From contig OW386285.2 in the NCBI GenBank assembly GCA_936432065.2, positions 37,379,920 through 37,443,919 of the forward strand: a stretch of 64,000 nucleotides of DNA, read 5' to 3'. This document shows positions 45,768 to 58,188 of the stretch, in pieces (positions within the stretch are counted from its first letter, which is position 1; every line of letters starts with the position of its first letter). The notes beneath the pieces are model-generated. The model was given only the letters and a program-made list of their open reading frames with translations, was not told where the DNA came from and ran no database searches. Origin of the DNA: Rutpela maculata. Taxonomy: Eukaryota; Arthropoda; Insecta; Coleoptera; Cerambycidae. The translations under genes and the position numbers were made by a program.

Positions 45768-46316
45768 CTGTAACGAGTAATGCAATATATATGAATAAAT
45801 CAGTAAAAGGTTGGCTCTTAGAATTTCAGATATTTTTGCATTTGTTTAGTGGTACCAAATCTAGAAAATGTATTTTCAGAATTTTTATTTGTCTGTTTGC
45901 CCAAAGGTTTGTTTCAATATAACTCTGAGCGACTTAACATACTTTTCGAAAATTCTTTTACTTTTAGACATCTTTCTAATTTAGACAGTTCGCTACTTTA
46001 TATTGAATTTGATGGGAAGATGATGTGGGAGAAAGTGGGAGAGCTAGAAATGGGGAAGCTAGTCTGAATCTAGTGGTAAAGTTAGATGGAACCTTATAAT
46101 AATACCTTATAATACTATGCCCGCAGTGACGCTAGCGTTTATCCACTACTTTTTTCCCACTGTACCGGGTAGTTTCCCATTTTTTTACGGTGTACTCTTA
46201 CTGTACTTTCACAATGTGGAAGTAATAATATAAACCATCGATTTAATAGTATCATTATGCAAAACTGTAATAATAAGCAGCATAACATTATTTTGAAAAA
46301 AATTTGTTGGGGATAG

Positions 46317-47240
46317 TAAAAGTACGGTCAGACAGAACTACCTTTGCTACGGTGCAGTCTAAAAAACTACGCAGTTCAAGTGAATCTTTATGTGAATACC
46401 TTAAAAGTAGTGCGTGCAATATTTATATGCTGCGTGCAGCCCCAAAAGTAGCCACCTCTGAATTGAATTTTAAAGAATAGCGATGGCTACAAAAAATATC
46501 TACTTGGTCGAAACTTTTGCAGCAGCAGCCAGGGCAGTATTTTTAAAGGTGGTGTCCATTTGTGTACCAAACATTGTAAATAATATATTTGTAAATAAGT
46601 TGCGACTTGACAAAACTGTTAATGTTTTTAAATGGATCATTCTTGTGTTTGTTTATAGTTATAAAAAAAATTAAATATAGAATTAAAGCTGTAGCTTGTA
46701 GCGATTTTTTTAAAATCTATTCTTTAATAAGATACATGTTTGATCTTGGAGAGACCAAGTAATTGGTATTTATAGCTAAGAAACATTGTTTTGACACCCA
46801 AAAGTCAATATATTTGAAATTAATTTGGCGGGCTGTCACCGTCCGAAAGTTCTATTATCTATTTCTTGCCTATTCTCTCATCCAAATTCTTGTTTTCATC
46901 TGGCGTCGGAGTCTTCTTCGTTTCAATAGCACAGCTAATAAACAAGCTGTAGCTAGTGTCTCGTCATCCATGTTTTACAGTACACAAATCGAATTTTATT
47001 ACGTATATTACGACACGAACACAGCGAGATGTCAACGAACAACAGACAAGTATACAGCACCTGGTTGCACGATGCAAAAACAGCGTATTGTGTGTGAAAG
47101 TCAATGCAACCTTTTTCCAGACTTGAGTAGCTGCAATAGAAAAACGATACTTTTAGGATCAGTGTGAACACGATACGAAACTTCTGCAGCTGCAACCCTA
47201 AAATTGCGTAGCAGAAGTAGCTGTGGCTGACCGTATATTT
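46317..47240. mobile_element. PIF/Harbinger-like non-autonomous element
   Basis: The left end TACGGTCAGACAGAAC...GCTACGGTGCAG and the complement of the right end TACGGTCAGCCACAGC...GCTACGCAA form imperfect inverted repeats. A short minus-strand frame inside resembles the N-terminus of a Harbinger-type transposase (46870-46971). The right end lies near TGACCGTATA (47229). Most of a transposase gene is missing. Confidence 0.5.
46870..46971 (-). pseudogene. Harbinger-type transposase N-terminal remnant
   Basis: A 33-codon minus-strand frame starting MDDETLATACLLAVLLKRRR and ending LRRQMKTRIWMRE. The hydrophobic stretch followed by an Arg-rich block and an R-x-W motif is characteristic of the first residues of PIF/Harbinger nucleases. 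Truncated by a stop. Confidence 0.45.
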
Positions 47241-48097
47241 ATGTAGGAAGGATTCAATCAAGTGGCTAGCGAGATCTCTTAATTTAAACCACATTGATTA
47301 TTTTATTTGGGCGTATTTTAGAGAAATAGTTTACGTCAGGTAATCCTCAATTGAGCAAGATTTGCGAAGAAAAATTACACTAGCAATAAATCAAGAAAGT
47401 GATTATTTTACGAACATGCTGATTATGTGCTCTGGTGGGACGTAGAACATTTAAAAATCTGATGTAATAAGTAATAAATAAACATATTATTGAGCAATTT
47501 TATTATTTTTTTTTTTACTATTTTCGGACTTTCCATAAATGATTATTTTATAAATGTCCCAATGGCTATACGACTTTGAATTTAACATAAACCAAGGTAG
47601 CTTTTAACATTATGTTGTCGTAGTCGTCGAACAGTTTTTTTAGAACACTCGTTTCGAAACTGAACCTTTTTTTTTTAATAAACAAAAAAAATCATTATCT
47701 ACATTAGCTATAAATAAAAATTTAATACTTTATTTGGTTGCTGCATTACCAAAGTATATCTGTGCCGAATTTCAGGTTACACTGAGCAGTTTTAGCACTG
47801 CACTGTGGTGGTTTTTGTGAGAGATAGGAAATTCCTGATAAATCACAAAAGACCGAATAACTTTTATAACCGTTGATTTTCGATTTTCTATATCACTTTC
47901 AGAGATTTGGTAGTGATGCTTTCACTTTAACTACTGTCTCTGGGACACCCTGTATATATAGAAAAGCAAATTAAAACAGATTTCAAAACCTTTTAATAAG
48001 AAAACAATACTTGATTTACTTTCCTTTCATTAGGCTTATTAAGAAATATCGTAAAAGCAAATGCTAGTTATTATTTACAAAGCAACAATGTACTCAC

Positions 48098-48184
48098 CGG
48101 ATCAGGAACTTTGGGTGGCTCGATGTATCCAGGCGGTTTCTTTGTTTCTGCATATACAATAGTTAATAAAAATATTAACTTTAT
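48098..48184 (-). CDS. Cuticle/matrix protein, signal-peptide exon
   Basis: An 87-bp exon (29 codons, phase 0 at both ends) between GTTCCAG/ATAAAG and GATCCG/GTGAGT. It encodes IKLIFLLTIVYAETKKPPGY and IEPPKVPDP: a hydrophobic signal-peptide core with an A-E cleavage-type junction, then a Pro-rich stretch leading into the chitin-binding exons. There is no ATG, so a short upstream exon must supply the start, as is common in insect cuticle genes. I could not locate that exon with confidence between 48.2 and 53 kb. Confidence 0.75.
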
Positions 48185-48656
48185 CTGGAACAAAAAGTGA
48201 ATGTTTAAGAACACATTTCACTGCAGATATTTTGTGTACATATGTAGTGTACTCACTTACATATATGTGTGTATATCATCTCTATGGATATAAATAACAA
48301 AATTATTATTCATTTCTACTTTTGCAAAAATGTTAACATTTTAAATACATCTTTTTTTAATCTGATCCGAAATTATTATTACAGCAATCCATATTGCTAT
48401 AACATGAAATCATTAATAGAAAATATCTTCCCTTCAGTTATTATTTGTATGAATGATCTTTTATAAATAAATAAGCAAATATTTAATGAAACCCAACAAC
48501 ACAACTGCCCATAAAGGGGATATTAATCTATATACATATACGAAATTCATGCCGTATCTGTATTTCTTCCAGATACTTTTCCCGGTGATAGTCGGGAATC
48601 AATCTTCTCAAAAGACGCTCCTAAAATGCCAGGGTGTGGACTCAAAGATATACTGG

Positions 48657-50930
48657 TACTGCTAAATAATTTTCGAAATTATTGTTAACAAATGCTACAG
48701 AAATTGTTTAAACAAAGCATGCCCGAAGAGTGCACGGTAAATTTCAGTATCGAGACATTTTAAAAACTATTATAGCTAGATGCATACTTCTATGATATGA
48801 AATTTGCGGAATAGAATGGATCAGTTTTTGGTGAAAGAATTATCTGCATTGTTTTATTGTTGTAAAAGATATGACTATTTTTGTACAGCGCTCCGTTATT
48901 TCCGCTATCGTTTTGGCTGACACGTTTGCGCGCTGTGGCCGATCGGTAACTTGCTGACAATATACTGTGATTGCAAAAAATTTACGATGCGTATTACTTA
49001 TATGTAAATTTTATCATTTGTCATTATGAAAAAAAACGAAGGTATTTAAAGATTAGTTTACTTGAGAACCAAAATTATTATATTTTAACTTAAAATATTG
49101 ATTAGAGACAGAAATCCATATAACTAATTAAATGAACTTAAATTTACTTTTTGTGCTTGAGAAATAGAAATACAAAAATAATAACATACATACATACATT
49201 ATACTTAAACTAAATTAACAGCTAATACATTTAACCTCTCAGTAGCAATCTATTATGCATTCCAACCCAGCTTTGCTACGACTGCAGTTTCCGATAAATT
49301 TTTTAAATTTACATTTACAAAATACATTTTGAGAAGTTATATTGGGACAAACATTTATAGTATTATAGTCATTAATTTAGGAATAAGTACGTTATTTTTC
49401 AAATCCGAACCAAAATCAATTGGATCGGGAATTTCTAGGTTTATCTCAGTTGCACTCTTCCACAGAATAATTTGATACGCAGCTCTCAACCTAATATGTT
49501 GATAAAAGGAATCTTCGGTAGGCGATAAATTCCTTATATCAGACGTCGACCATATAACATTTACTTCCACATCTAGTGGAAGTATAGTAACGACAAGAAA
49601 AAATTTGAACAGTTTTATTGTTCAAATAGGCTTAGAATGTCATAAAACGTCGAGATTTTAAGTTTGAGTGTCGATCTGTCTGTCTGTCTGTAACGTTTTT
49701 TGTGCGCACGATTACTCTGGAACCGTTTTAAATTATTGACTTGAAAATTGGTACGCGTATGTATTTTAAGGTGATCTGGAACTAGATTATATTTTCATCT
49801 TATTCCGTTGAAGGGATGGGGGATAAACTGGAATAAATAGAAAAATCAAGCAGGTAAGAGTTCATAAAATTGGTATTTAGTATTTACAAGAGAAGCTATA
49901 AGGTCTCAAAAGTTTTTTTGGCATTCGTTCTAAGAGACTTGGATGGAAAATCTGGATGTGGAAGTAGTGATTCCTTGGGCAGCGGTTTTTAAAAAAATAC
50001 CGGGCCATATTTTGAAAAGTAATGAAATCATTGAAGCCACTTTGAGGGTAATGAAGTAATCTTTGTAGTTCTTTATCTTCTGTATGTCTTAAACATTTTT
50101 TTACAGCGTTAGTTTTTCCTTTTTTAAATAGAAAACTGACTGTATCAGTCAGTCAAAGCATAAATGCATAAAAATAAATTACCCAAATTCATTTGAGCAC
50201 TCATTGTCTTCTCTATAGTTAATTCTCGCATCGTATGATAAATCGGTATAAATACATCAAATCTACGACACCATAATTCTAGACACAAAGTACAGGGATA
50301 AGACAAAAATATCTGTTGTAGCTTCTATTATTATTCTACCATACTCCAGATTTGGATAAATATAGGATGATCGCAAATATTCTAGTGTCGGCTTTATTAT
50401 GATTATGATGAGAAAAATGCAATTGCGCTATTATTTTTGTAATTTCATCGGATACTCTGCAGTAATAATGGAAATATACAGGCTATTAAACTAATACAAA
50501 AATTATTTTAAATATATTTTACATGAATTTATAAACAACACACAACACAGTTACTGTATACGCTACTCATAAGATTTTTTGTTATTACACTACACCTCAG
50601 CAGGTAGTCAACAAGCCTAAAGAGAGCGAGGCAATGCGAGACATACATGTACACTGTATATCTACCAAAAGACGAGCCGGATCACAACGCGTGCTGTACA
50701 AAAATAATCGTATCTTTTACAATAATAAAGCAATGTAGATAATTCTTTCTCTAAAAACTACTCCATTAAATTTTGCAGATTTCATGTCATAGAAGTATGC
50801 ATCTATCGATAATAGTTTTAAAAATGTCTCGATGCTGAAATTTACCGTGCACTCTTTGGGCTCTCTTTGTTTAAACAATTTCTGTAGCATTTGTTAACAA
50901 CAATTATGAGAAGTATTTAGCAGCACCTGA
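48657..50930. repeat. Foldback element, 245-bp arms
   Basis: 48657-48901 and about 50697-50930 are inverted copies. Landmarks are TTGTTAACAAATGCTACAG, AATTTCAGTATCGAGACATT, ATGCATACTTCTATGA and ATTTTTGTACAGC. The interior holds a TACTTCCAC-family element at 49561-49992. No gene in the loop. Confidence 0.75.
49561..49992 (+). mobile_element. TACTTCCAC-family hairpin element, copy D
   Basis: It opens with ACTTCCACATCTAGTGGAAG, keeps a short GTCTGTCTGTCTGTAAC tract, the ACTCTGGAACCG block and AGCAGGTAAGAG, and ends TTCCTTGGGCAGCGG as in copy A, with the middle about 260 bp shorter. Confidence 0.7.
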
Positions 50931-51615
50931 ATCTAGAAAGAATAAGCTTTCCGTTGGTTGGAAAATAATTAAGAAATGTTAAAAAAAGGCCTGTAAATGC
51001 GGTGGGAATATAAAATGAATCAATAGTTAGTGACACAAAAATTTTCGGAAAAAATTTTTTTACGCTTTTTTGCAATCGCGGACAGAATGGCGCCCTCTGG
51101 ATTCAGATCCGCAAGGTCACTTCGGATAATGTATGTATTTTTTAAAAACTATATCTTCGAGTGCACACCCTATGACGGATTTAGTGGAGCCTGACTCCTG
51201 ACTATGAGCTACAAGATTAAAATTCAGCGTGGAATTTCCTGAAAACCCCTTGAATGATGCCCTGTACAACTCTTCTAATTTATAAGAGGGGCGCATTCAA
51301 TGGCCGATATTTAGGAGTCGAAATGAGTAAGGAGATATTATTTCCTGTCTTACTCATATTTTATTGTTCAGTTCGCCATCCTAAAACGACTGAACTTATT
51401 TTAAAAATACCTACGCAACAGAGCATTCCAATTACAGCTCAGGATGTAATAAATACTTACAAATATATAACAGAGAAATGTAAACGAAGACAAAACCAAT
51501 ACAAAATTTTAATTTAGGTAGTTAATCTTTTTATCGCAGCTACATTGGAGTGCAAAATATCAAATTCATCTTGAAGATTATCAGTACATGCAAATTAGAT
51601 TAAAAATCAGTGAAT
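50931..51615. other. Non-coding, one 87-codon frame of unknown nature
   Basis: A plus-strand frame at 51254-51517 (hydrophobic first half, then QQSIPITAQDVINTYKYIT) has no domain I recognise and no splice support. The rest shows nothing. Confidence 0.3.
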
Positions 51616-51981
51616 AGAAGAAATGATTTAAAAATAAATAATATTTAAGATGCGTACTTTGAGTAGGGTTAGAAATAGATACCTAAAAATTCCCTCCGCA
51701 TTCGGGGGTGGAAATTCCCTTTTTTTGCAAGAAACCACCCCTAACGCTAGTTTTTAACTTTTATCTTGTAATCCGTTCGTCGGAAGAGAAAGACGTATGG
51801 GAAATAAAAAATATGTTGTTAAATTCTGCATAAAAAAATGTCCTATTGGCCTTGTAGCTTATCCCCACCTATTTCGCGCTAACAGCGTCCAAAATGAGGA
51901 GCGCACAGGTAAATGTCGATCTTACCCGAATAAATATATTTAATGGAATGGCTTATACAAATTTGTTAACTCCGGCCCAGG

Positions 51982-52002
51982 TAGGTTAGGTTAGGTTAGG
52001 TT
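51982..52002 (+). repeat. Interstitial TTAGG telomere-type repeats
   Basis: TAGG followed by three exact TTAGG units. TTAGG is the ancestral arthropod telomere motif. It adjoins the 3' end of a LINE tail on the minus strand. Confidence 0.7.
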
Positions 52003-52007
52003 GATAT

Positions 52008-52304
52008 GTGAGTGGGCTAGTAACTGACCCTCCACCGCGACCATCTGGTCTATTGTGGCTCACTCCTAATTATATTTCACCCAATAGGTTCAGCTTTTTG
52101 ATAAAGTCGACTACCTTATTGGGTGAGAGGTTGTCCAGATCCTCTGGCAGCAGTTGCCCTTTGCCAAAAAGTGAGAATCTGGTTCTTTCTGCAGCAGGAC
52201 AGGTACATAAAATGTGCGCTGCCGTCCGGCCCAGGTAAGACATCAGGTACAAGACATCTTTGAATCATCAAAGGTTCATTATCTTCAATAAGTTGGTCGG
52301 TCAA
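52008..52304 (-). pseudogene. R1-like LINE C-terminal tail
   Basis: The minus-strand text GRTAAHILCTCPAAERTRFS and LLPEDLDNLSPNKVVDFIKK matches the Cys/His tail that ends ORF2 of R1/I-type LINEs (H-I-L-C-x-C-P-A-x-x-x-x-R). One frameshift near 52200 separates it from the preceding residues. Nothing further upstream is recognisable. Confidence 0.65.
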
Positions 52305-53168
52305 TTTAGTACTACCGGGATTCTACCAAGATTGCCACATCTGAGGCATTACGTCAAATTCAATATTGGCGAGGAGAAAACTTAGAACCAACGGAATGGG
52401 GTTGGAAAAAAGTGGGCAACATCTTAGCACCCATTTATAACGAACATTTATAACATCGAGTTACCAATTTCCACCCTACAGCTAGTATACTGCTGCTGCA
52501 AAAAGGGTTGGGAAAACGATACAGCTGTGTTAATGTTGGATTGCGCTGCTCAACAATGTGCTCTAATTGCCGTGAGCAAGGAGGTTTAAATTCCGAATCT
52601 GAAGAAGAAGAGTTCGTCGATGAAGAACCCCTTAATGAGTAAAATTGGAATAGGCCTCCAGGGGAAACCACTTAAAAAAACTGCACCTCGATGGTGGTAT
52701 GGAAACGAACTCAAATTAGCTTTGTGGAAAAGAGGGGAAAATATATAAAAATCACTTGCGTCAAAGCCCGCTATACATGCATCTTATAGAGAAAGTTACG
52801 GTCTATAAATTCATTCCTAAGTATTTTTCTTGTTAAAGTAACCGGTTTTAAGATATTCGCTGAGAAACTGCGTACAGAATCGATTTTTACCTGTGCGCTC
52901 GTTGTTAGCGCGAAATAGGTGAATATAAGTTAATAGGACACTTTTTATGAAGAATTTAACGGCAATTTTTTTATTTCCTATACTATTTTCTCTTCCGACG
53001 AATGGTTTACAAGATAAAAGTGAAAAACCAGAGTTAAATCCCCGTTAGGGGTGCTTTTTTTGCAAAAGAAAGGACTTTCCAATCCTGAATGGTGGGGGAA
53101 ATTTTCTCCCTATCCAAAGTACGCATCTCAAATATGATTTCTTTATAAATTATTTCTTCTAAAATGTC

Positions 53169-53632
53169 TAATTTTCGTGGACTATATAATAGTTCTCACA
53201 CATTGTTCATCATGAATATCAGTTCTGGGTATCTGCAAATAGAATAATGAGTTTTGCCTTGAACCTGGTCCAGATTTTCGTGAACTTTAGATAGCGCCTC
53301 AATTTGTTATGAACATATGGTTCCACTAGTGACCATTTAAATAAACTTCAACGAAAATGTAGGGAAGGCGGTTATTATTTTGAAGATTGGTTATAAATAT
53401 CTGTAATTTATTTAAAGCTTCATGCTCCCGTAAATAGCATAGGCTAGTTACTTCAGCACATTTTTCATTATTTATATGAAATACAATGTTTCAACTGACG
53501 TCACTGGTGCAGGTAGTGGACTTTTCGTAATATTAGTATTTTTGTGTACATTATGTCATACAAAATTAAGTTTATTGAAATGTGAAACTGAGAGTGCTTT
53601 TGATAATAGCAACTGCTGCTAAAAGAAGCAAT
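53169..53632. other. Non-coding, unassigned
   Basis: No gene or repeat recognised. The last four bases CAAT are the target duplication of the LTR element. Confidence 0.4.
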
Positions 53633-53880
53633 TGTTAAATAAATAAATCTTAAATATACTACTCAGTTAAATGATTCATTATATTAACTTTGCGGGTTCT
53701 CTGTCGTCAATCTAAGACCATAACTCTCTCACATTAGTCAAAACATGTCAGCATTTTAGCGGCAGGGATACCCCAAAGCGAGTTAGTCGATCATGTACTT
53801 TTGAACTAAAGAGTGTCTCAAATTTTTAATATATTTTATTCAAATTACTGCCGTATTCTTATTATGGGGAATTTGTAACA
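53633..53880 (+). repeat. 5' LTR
   Basis: TGTT...AACA termini, 248 bp. It contains AT-rich stretches (for example TTTTTAATATATTTTATTC near 53824) that could act as a TATA region. Matches 58759-59006 base for base in my reading. Confidence 0.95.
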
Positions 53881-53900
53881 AATCAGAAGTGAGGATAGTC
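53881..53900 (+). other. Candidate primer-binding site
   Basis: Just after the LTR stands AATCAGAAGTGAGGAT. TCAGAAGTG would pair with the acceptor/T-stem side of a tRNA-Leu-like 3' end, but no leading TGG is present, so the assignment is tentative. Confidence 0.3.
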
Positions 53901-53931
53901 TCATGTGCCTTAATTACGAATCAAAAACATC

Positions 53932-56900
53932 ATGCCGAGACATAAATCAAAAAGAAATGCGCGGGCCGCGCGGTCGTCATCTTCGTCGTCTACCGATAGT
54001 AGTGGCAGTTCTTCGAGTAGTGCTAGTTCTAGCAGTGATAGTGACACTAAATCTAGCCAAAACAAAAGATTAAAACGCCAAGTAAAAACTTTAAAGAGAA
54101 AATTAAGTAATAAGTCCAGTGTTTATCACGGTAAAATTGACAGTGTAACCGTGTTTAGTGGAAGCTTCGATGAATCGATGAACGTTACTCAGTGATTAAG
54201 TAGTATTGACACTACAGGTGATTTATTCGATTGGGACGAAAGAGCACGTGTGTATTGTATGATTAATAAACTAAAAGGCAACGCGAAAACGTGGTATAAT
54301 AATCAAGAAAATTTAAATCTTACTTGGAAAGAGTGGAAGGATAAATTACTGGAAAGTTTCCCGGTACAGCAGTGTGTTTTCAGCAAATTAAAGGATCTAG
54401 TGAATATTGAGAGGAGAACATCACAAAGTTTAATCGATTTCTTCTATCAGAAGTTGTCCCTTGGTCAGTACTGCAAACTACAGGACAGGGTGATTGTGGA
54501 CGTAATTGCAAATACCATCAACGATCCCTTTCTAAAGCCAGGTATTCGAGCTGCTGGTTGCGTAAGTACAAAGCAATTACTACAATTTTTAATTGCGAAT
54601 AGTGAACAAGTTGCCAAAAATAATTATAAAGTAGACTCTACTCGTAATTTCAAAAATAATCGACCAGTTGATCAAGATGCTAGACATAGGAAAAGACTAA
54701 AATGTTTTTTGTGCGGTCTTGAGGGACACAAAAAAATTAACTGTTTAAAGTATGTTTCGAGTAAAAACTGCTCATTTTGCAAACGGAAAGGTCATCACGA
54801 AAATGAGTGCTGGAAAAGACAAAAATTCGGTGAAACCTCGAACCGCGAATTAAAACTAGTATCCAGTGGAAAACATGACACGAAAAATGACAAATTTTAC
54901 AAAATCGCTAAGATAAACGGGGAAACTCTTTCCGCATACATTGATTTTGGTAGCAGTTGTAACACAATTAAATTAAGTGTCGTTCATAAACTAGGTCTAA
55001 AAATAGAACCGAATACCACGAATAGTGTAATCATAGGTTATGGAGGGGCTACAGTAAATCCTCTAGGTCAAATAAACACAAAAATTGAGATAGATGAAAT
55101 TACTGTGACAACAGAGCTCTTTGTTGTGCCGGATAATTTGCAAGCAACAGACTTATTGATAGGTCAACCGATTACGGAGTGCGAAGGTGTCTATGTTTAT
55201 AAAACATCTGAATATTTAAAGTTGACAGAGCAAAACTTTATTTTACCACGGGACGCAGTAGAAGAAAATAATGTTGTCAAAATAAATACACAGAAGCCTA
55301 CCGTTATTAAACCCGGAATAAATGTAATTGCTGTAACATCTGATGTAGATAATTGCGAGTTAAGCGTTTTCCACTCTCAACAAAACCGAAGCGGCACCAC
55401 AATAATAATTCCTTCAAATAAAATACAATTCTGTCACGGCACGGGTATGCTACGCATTTTAAATCTTAGTTTACAAACATTAGAAGTCGATAAAAATACG
55501 TGCTTAGCTCGAGGCTCATGGAATAATAAAAATAATGAAAACGATAAACTAAATAAAAGTGTTCATCGGCTGATTGAACAATTTCCAGAGTGTGTCGGTG
55601 AAAACATTTCTCTTTTAAGTAACATTGACATTGAAATGCATATTGAGCTTACATCAGCTGTTCCGGTTGTATATAAACCTTATCGTTTATCACTATTTGA
55701 AAGAGAAAAAGTTCGCGAAATAATAAATGATTTATTAATGAAGGATATAATAGAACCGACTATTTCTCCGTATAGTAGTCCCATTCTTTTAATAAAAAAG
55801 AAAACAGGTGATTTTAGAATGGTAGTTGATTATCGAAAATTAAATCAAATAACTGTGAAAGATCGGTATCCCCTACCACTAATAGAAGATTTGCTCGATA
55901 GACTTTCAGATAATACGCTATTTACAACACTCGATTTAAAATCTGGTTATCATCAAATCCGGATGGCAAAAGATAGCCAAAGGTATACAGCCTTTGTTAC
56001 TCCAGATGGGCATTTCCATTACAAAAGGATGCCTTTTGGATTGTCCAACGCACCCGCAGTTTTTCAGCGAGCCATTAATATGGCATTGGAACCACTAATA
56101 CATCAGTACGTTATGGTATATTTGGATGATATCCTGATCGTCTCTAAAACAGAACAAGAGGGAGTAGAACGTTTAGAAGAAGTGTTAAAATTACTACGAA
56201 GAGCTGGGTTGACACTTAACCTGCAAAAGTGTGAATTCCTAAAAAGTTCAGTCGAATATTTAGGAACAGAAATACGAAATGGATGTTTATCACCTTCTCC
56301 CAAAAAGCTGCAGGCTGTAGATGAATTTCCTACACCAACCAATGTGCACCAAGTTAGACAATTTGTTGGGCTCGCTTCATATTTTAGAAAATACATAAAA
56401 GGGTTTGCATTAAAAATCAAACCACTAACAATGTTACTAAAAAAGAATAGCAAATGGATTTGGCAAAAGGAACAAAACCAAGCTTTTATACAACTCAAGA
56501 AAGATTTGGTATGTGCCCCAACACTAGCAATATTCAATTCTAAGGCAGAAACTCAACTGCATACAGATGCTAGCAAATTAGGAATAAGTGGTATTTTAAT
56601 GCAAAAACAGGAAGATGGCAATACTTGGAAGCCTGTCGCCTTCATGAGCCGGCAAACTTGTGACGCAGAAACCAGATACCATAGCTACGAGTTAGAAACA
56701 TTAGCCGTATACGAAGCGGCAAAGCGTTTCCGAAATTTCCTTTATGGGAGACATTTCACCATTATAACTGATTGCAATGCCATGAGGTTAACATGGACAA
56801 AGAAAGACTTGTCACCGAGGATAGGACGGTGGTGGTTGGCAATGCAAGAATTTGATTTCACAGTGAAGCATCGACCGGGTACTCAGATGTGCCACGTGGA

Positions 56901-58140
56901 TGCCCTAAGCAGAAATCCCGTTACAGCATTGATGATTAAAGAGGGAGACTGGGTCTGCGGAGTTCAAGCCCAAGATGAAGATATACAGCTTATTAAGCAA
57001 CACCTTTTGAACAAAGAGGCACTACAATGCTATAGTCTGCATGATAACAAAGTTTGCAAAGATATCGATGGTACTCCAAAAATTTTAATTCCAAAAGAAG
57101 TCAGGTGGAGAGTGGTAAAAATGTTTCACGATGATAATGGACATCCTGGTTGGCAACGGATCTTACAAGCAATTAAAAACACTTATTGGTTTAACAACAT
57201 GAAATGCTTTGTAAAGAAATTCGTTAGCAATTGTATTGCGTGTATGGTGTCAAAAGGACACACTGGTAAAAGGGAAGGTAAGCTACATCCGATCGACAAA
57301 GTGGCAGAACCATTTCACACTTTGCACGTGGATCATGTAGGACCATTCTGTAAAACTGAATCGGGAAATACACAAATTTTGGCAATAATAGATGGTTTTA
57401 CTAAATTTGTTTGGGTGGAAGCAGTACCCGATACTAAAAGCAAACACGCTTGCCAAAAGTTAGAACAAATAATTAAATTGGTGCATCCACCAAAAAGAGT
57501 TATTACAGATAGGGGCAAAGCATTTGATTGTCGTGAATTTAAACAATTTTGTGAAAAATATTCTATTAAACACGTGAAAAATGCTATTGCTTCACCACGC
57601 AGTAATGGACAAATAGAACGTACGAATAGAACAATACTAGAATCGTTAAGAGCTAGTATTGAGGGAGAACATGATAAATGGGACAAAGAGATATGGAAAG
57701 TCCAACGAGGCATCAATTCGACAGTAAATGCAACTACAAACGTAGCTCCAAGCGAACTCCTTTATGGCTTTATACCAGAAATGGAAAATGAGCTGAGACT
57801 GAGAATTGGAAAAAGAACAAACCTTAGAAAACTCAGAACTGAAGCAAAAAGACGTTGTGATTTAGTAGCCAAAAGAATGAAAAAGTCCTACGACAAGCGC
57901 CGAACAAAGGCCAAACAATATAAAGTAGGAGATGTAGTATTAGTAGAACGTAAATTATTGGTCACGGGTCTGACAAGTGGCAAGTTAGTACCAAAATATA
58001 TCGGCCCCGTTCAGATAACAGCAGTACTGGGAAATGATCGTTATAGAGTAGCATCATTTTCAAAAGATAGAAGACGTTTTAAAGGAATAGTAGCGAGTGA
58101 TCGTTTGAGATTGTTTAAACCACAATCAGACTCTGTATAA
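53932..58140 (+). CDS. Gag-Pol polyprotein, Ty3/gypsy, with one in-frame TGA
   Basis: ATG at 53932; 1,403 codons to TAA at 58138-58140, single frame, broken only by TGA at 54193-54195 (codon 88). Order: Ser-rich basic N-terminus (residues 1-60); Gag core with WDERARVY (after the TGA); two CCHC knuckles from residue 258 (CFLCGLEGHKKINC, CSFCKRKGHHENEC); aspartic protease with IDFGSS near residue 337; RT with LDLKSGYHQIRM and YLDD at 730-733; RNase H with HTDASKLGISG; integrase with an HHCC finger, then D1134, D1193 and E1229 (DD35E); C-terminal KYIGPVQI...NDRYRV, a GPY/F-like module. The protease has Phe where Thr or Ser is usual. The TGA sits where related Gag proteins usually have Trp, so a point mutation is likely; readthrough is possible. 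No env. Confidence 0.9.
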
Positions 58141-58188
58141 AATGTCAAAAAGTAACGTAGCATTAAAAAAAAAATAAAAGTGGTTAGA

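Larger units (their letters stand above)
51616..53168. repeat. Foldback element enclosing a LINE tail
   Basis: The left arm (about 51616-51925) and right arm (about 52865-53168) are inverted: GATGCGTACTTTG, CCACCCCTAACG-like, CTTTTATCTTGTAA, TCGTCGGAAGAGAAA, AAATGTCCTATT-like and TATTTCGCGCTAACA-like blocks appear in mirror order. The loop contains TTAGG repeats and an R1-like LINE tail. Confidence 0.75.

Noticed and set aside
46763..47167. 134-codon plus-strand frame
   Set aside because: It runs antisense through a Harbinger-like remnant and has no recognisable domain.
47930..47960. Mariner-type terminus GGGACACCCTGTATA
   Set aside because: The motif is suggestive of a mariner MITE end, but no matching opposite terminus was found nearby.
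56103..57716. Minus-strand frames of 127-144 codons opposite the pol region
   Set aside because: They are antisense shadows of a well-supported Gag-Pol frame.
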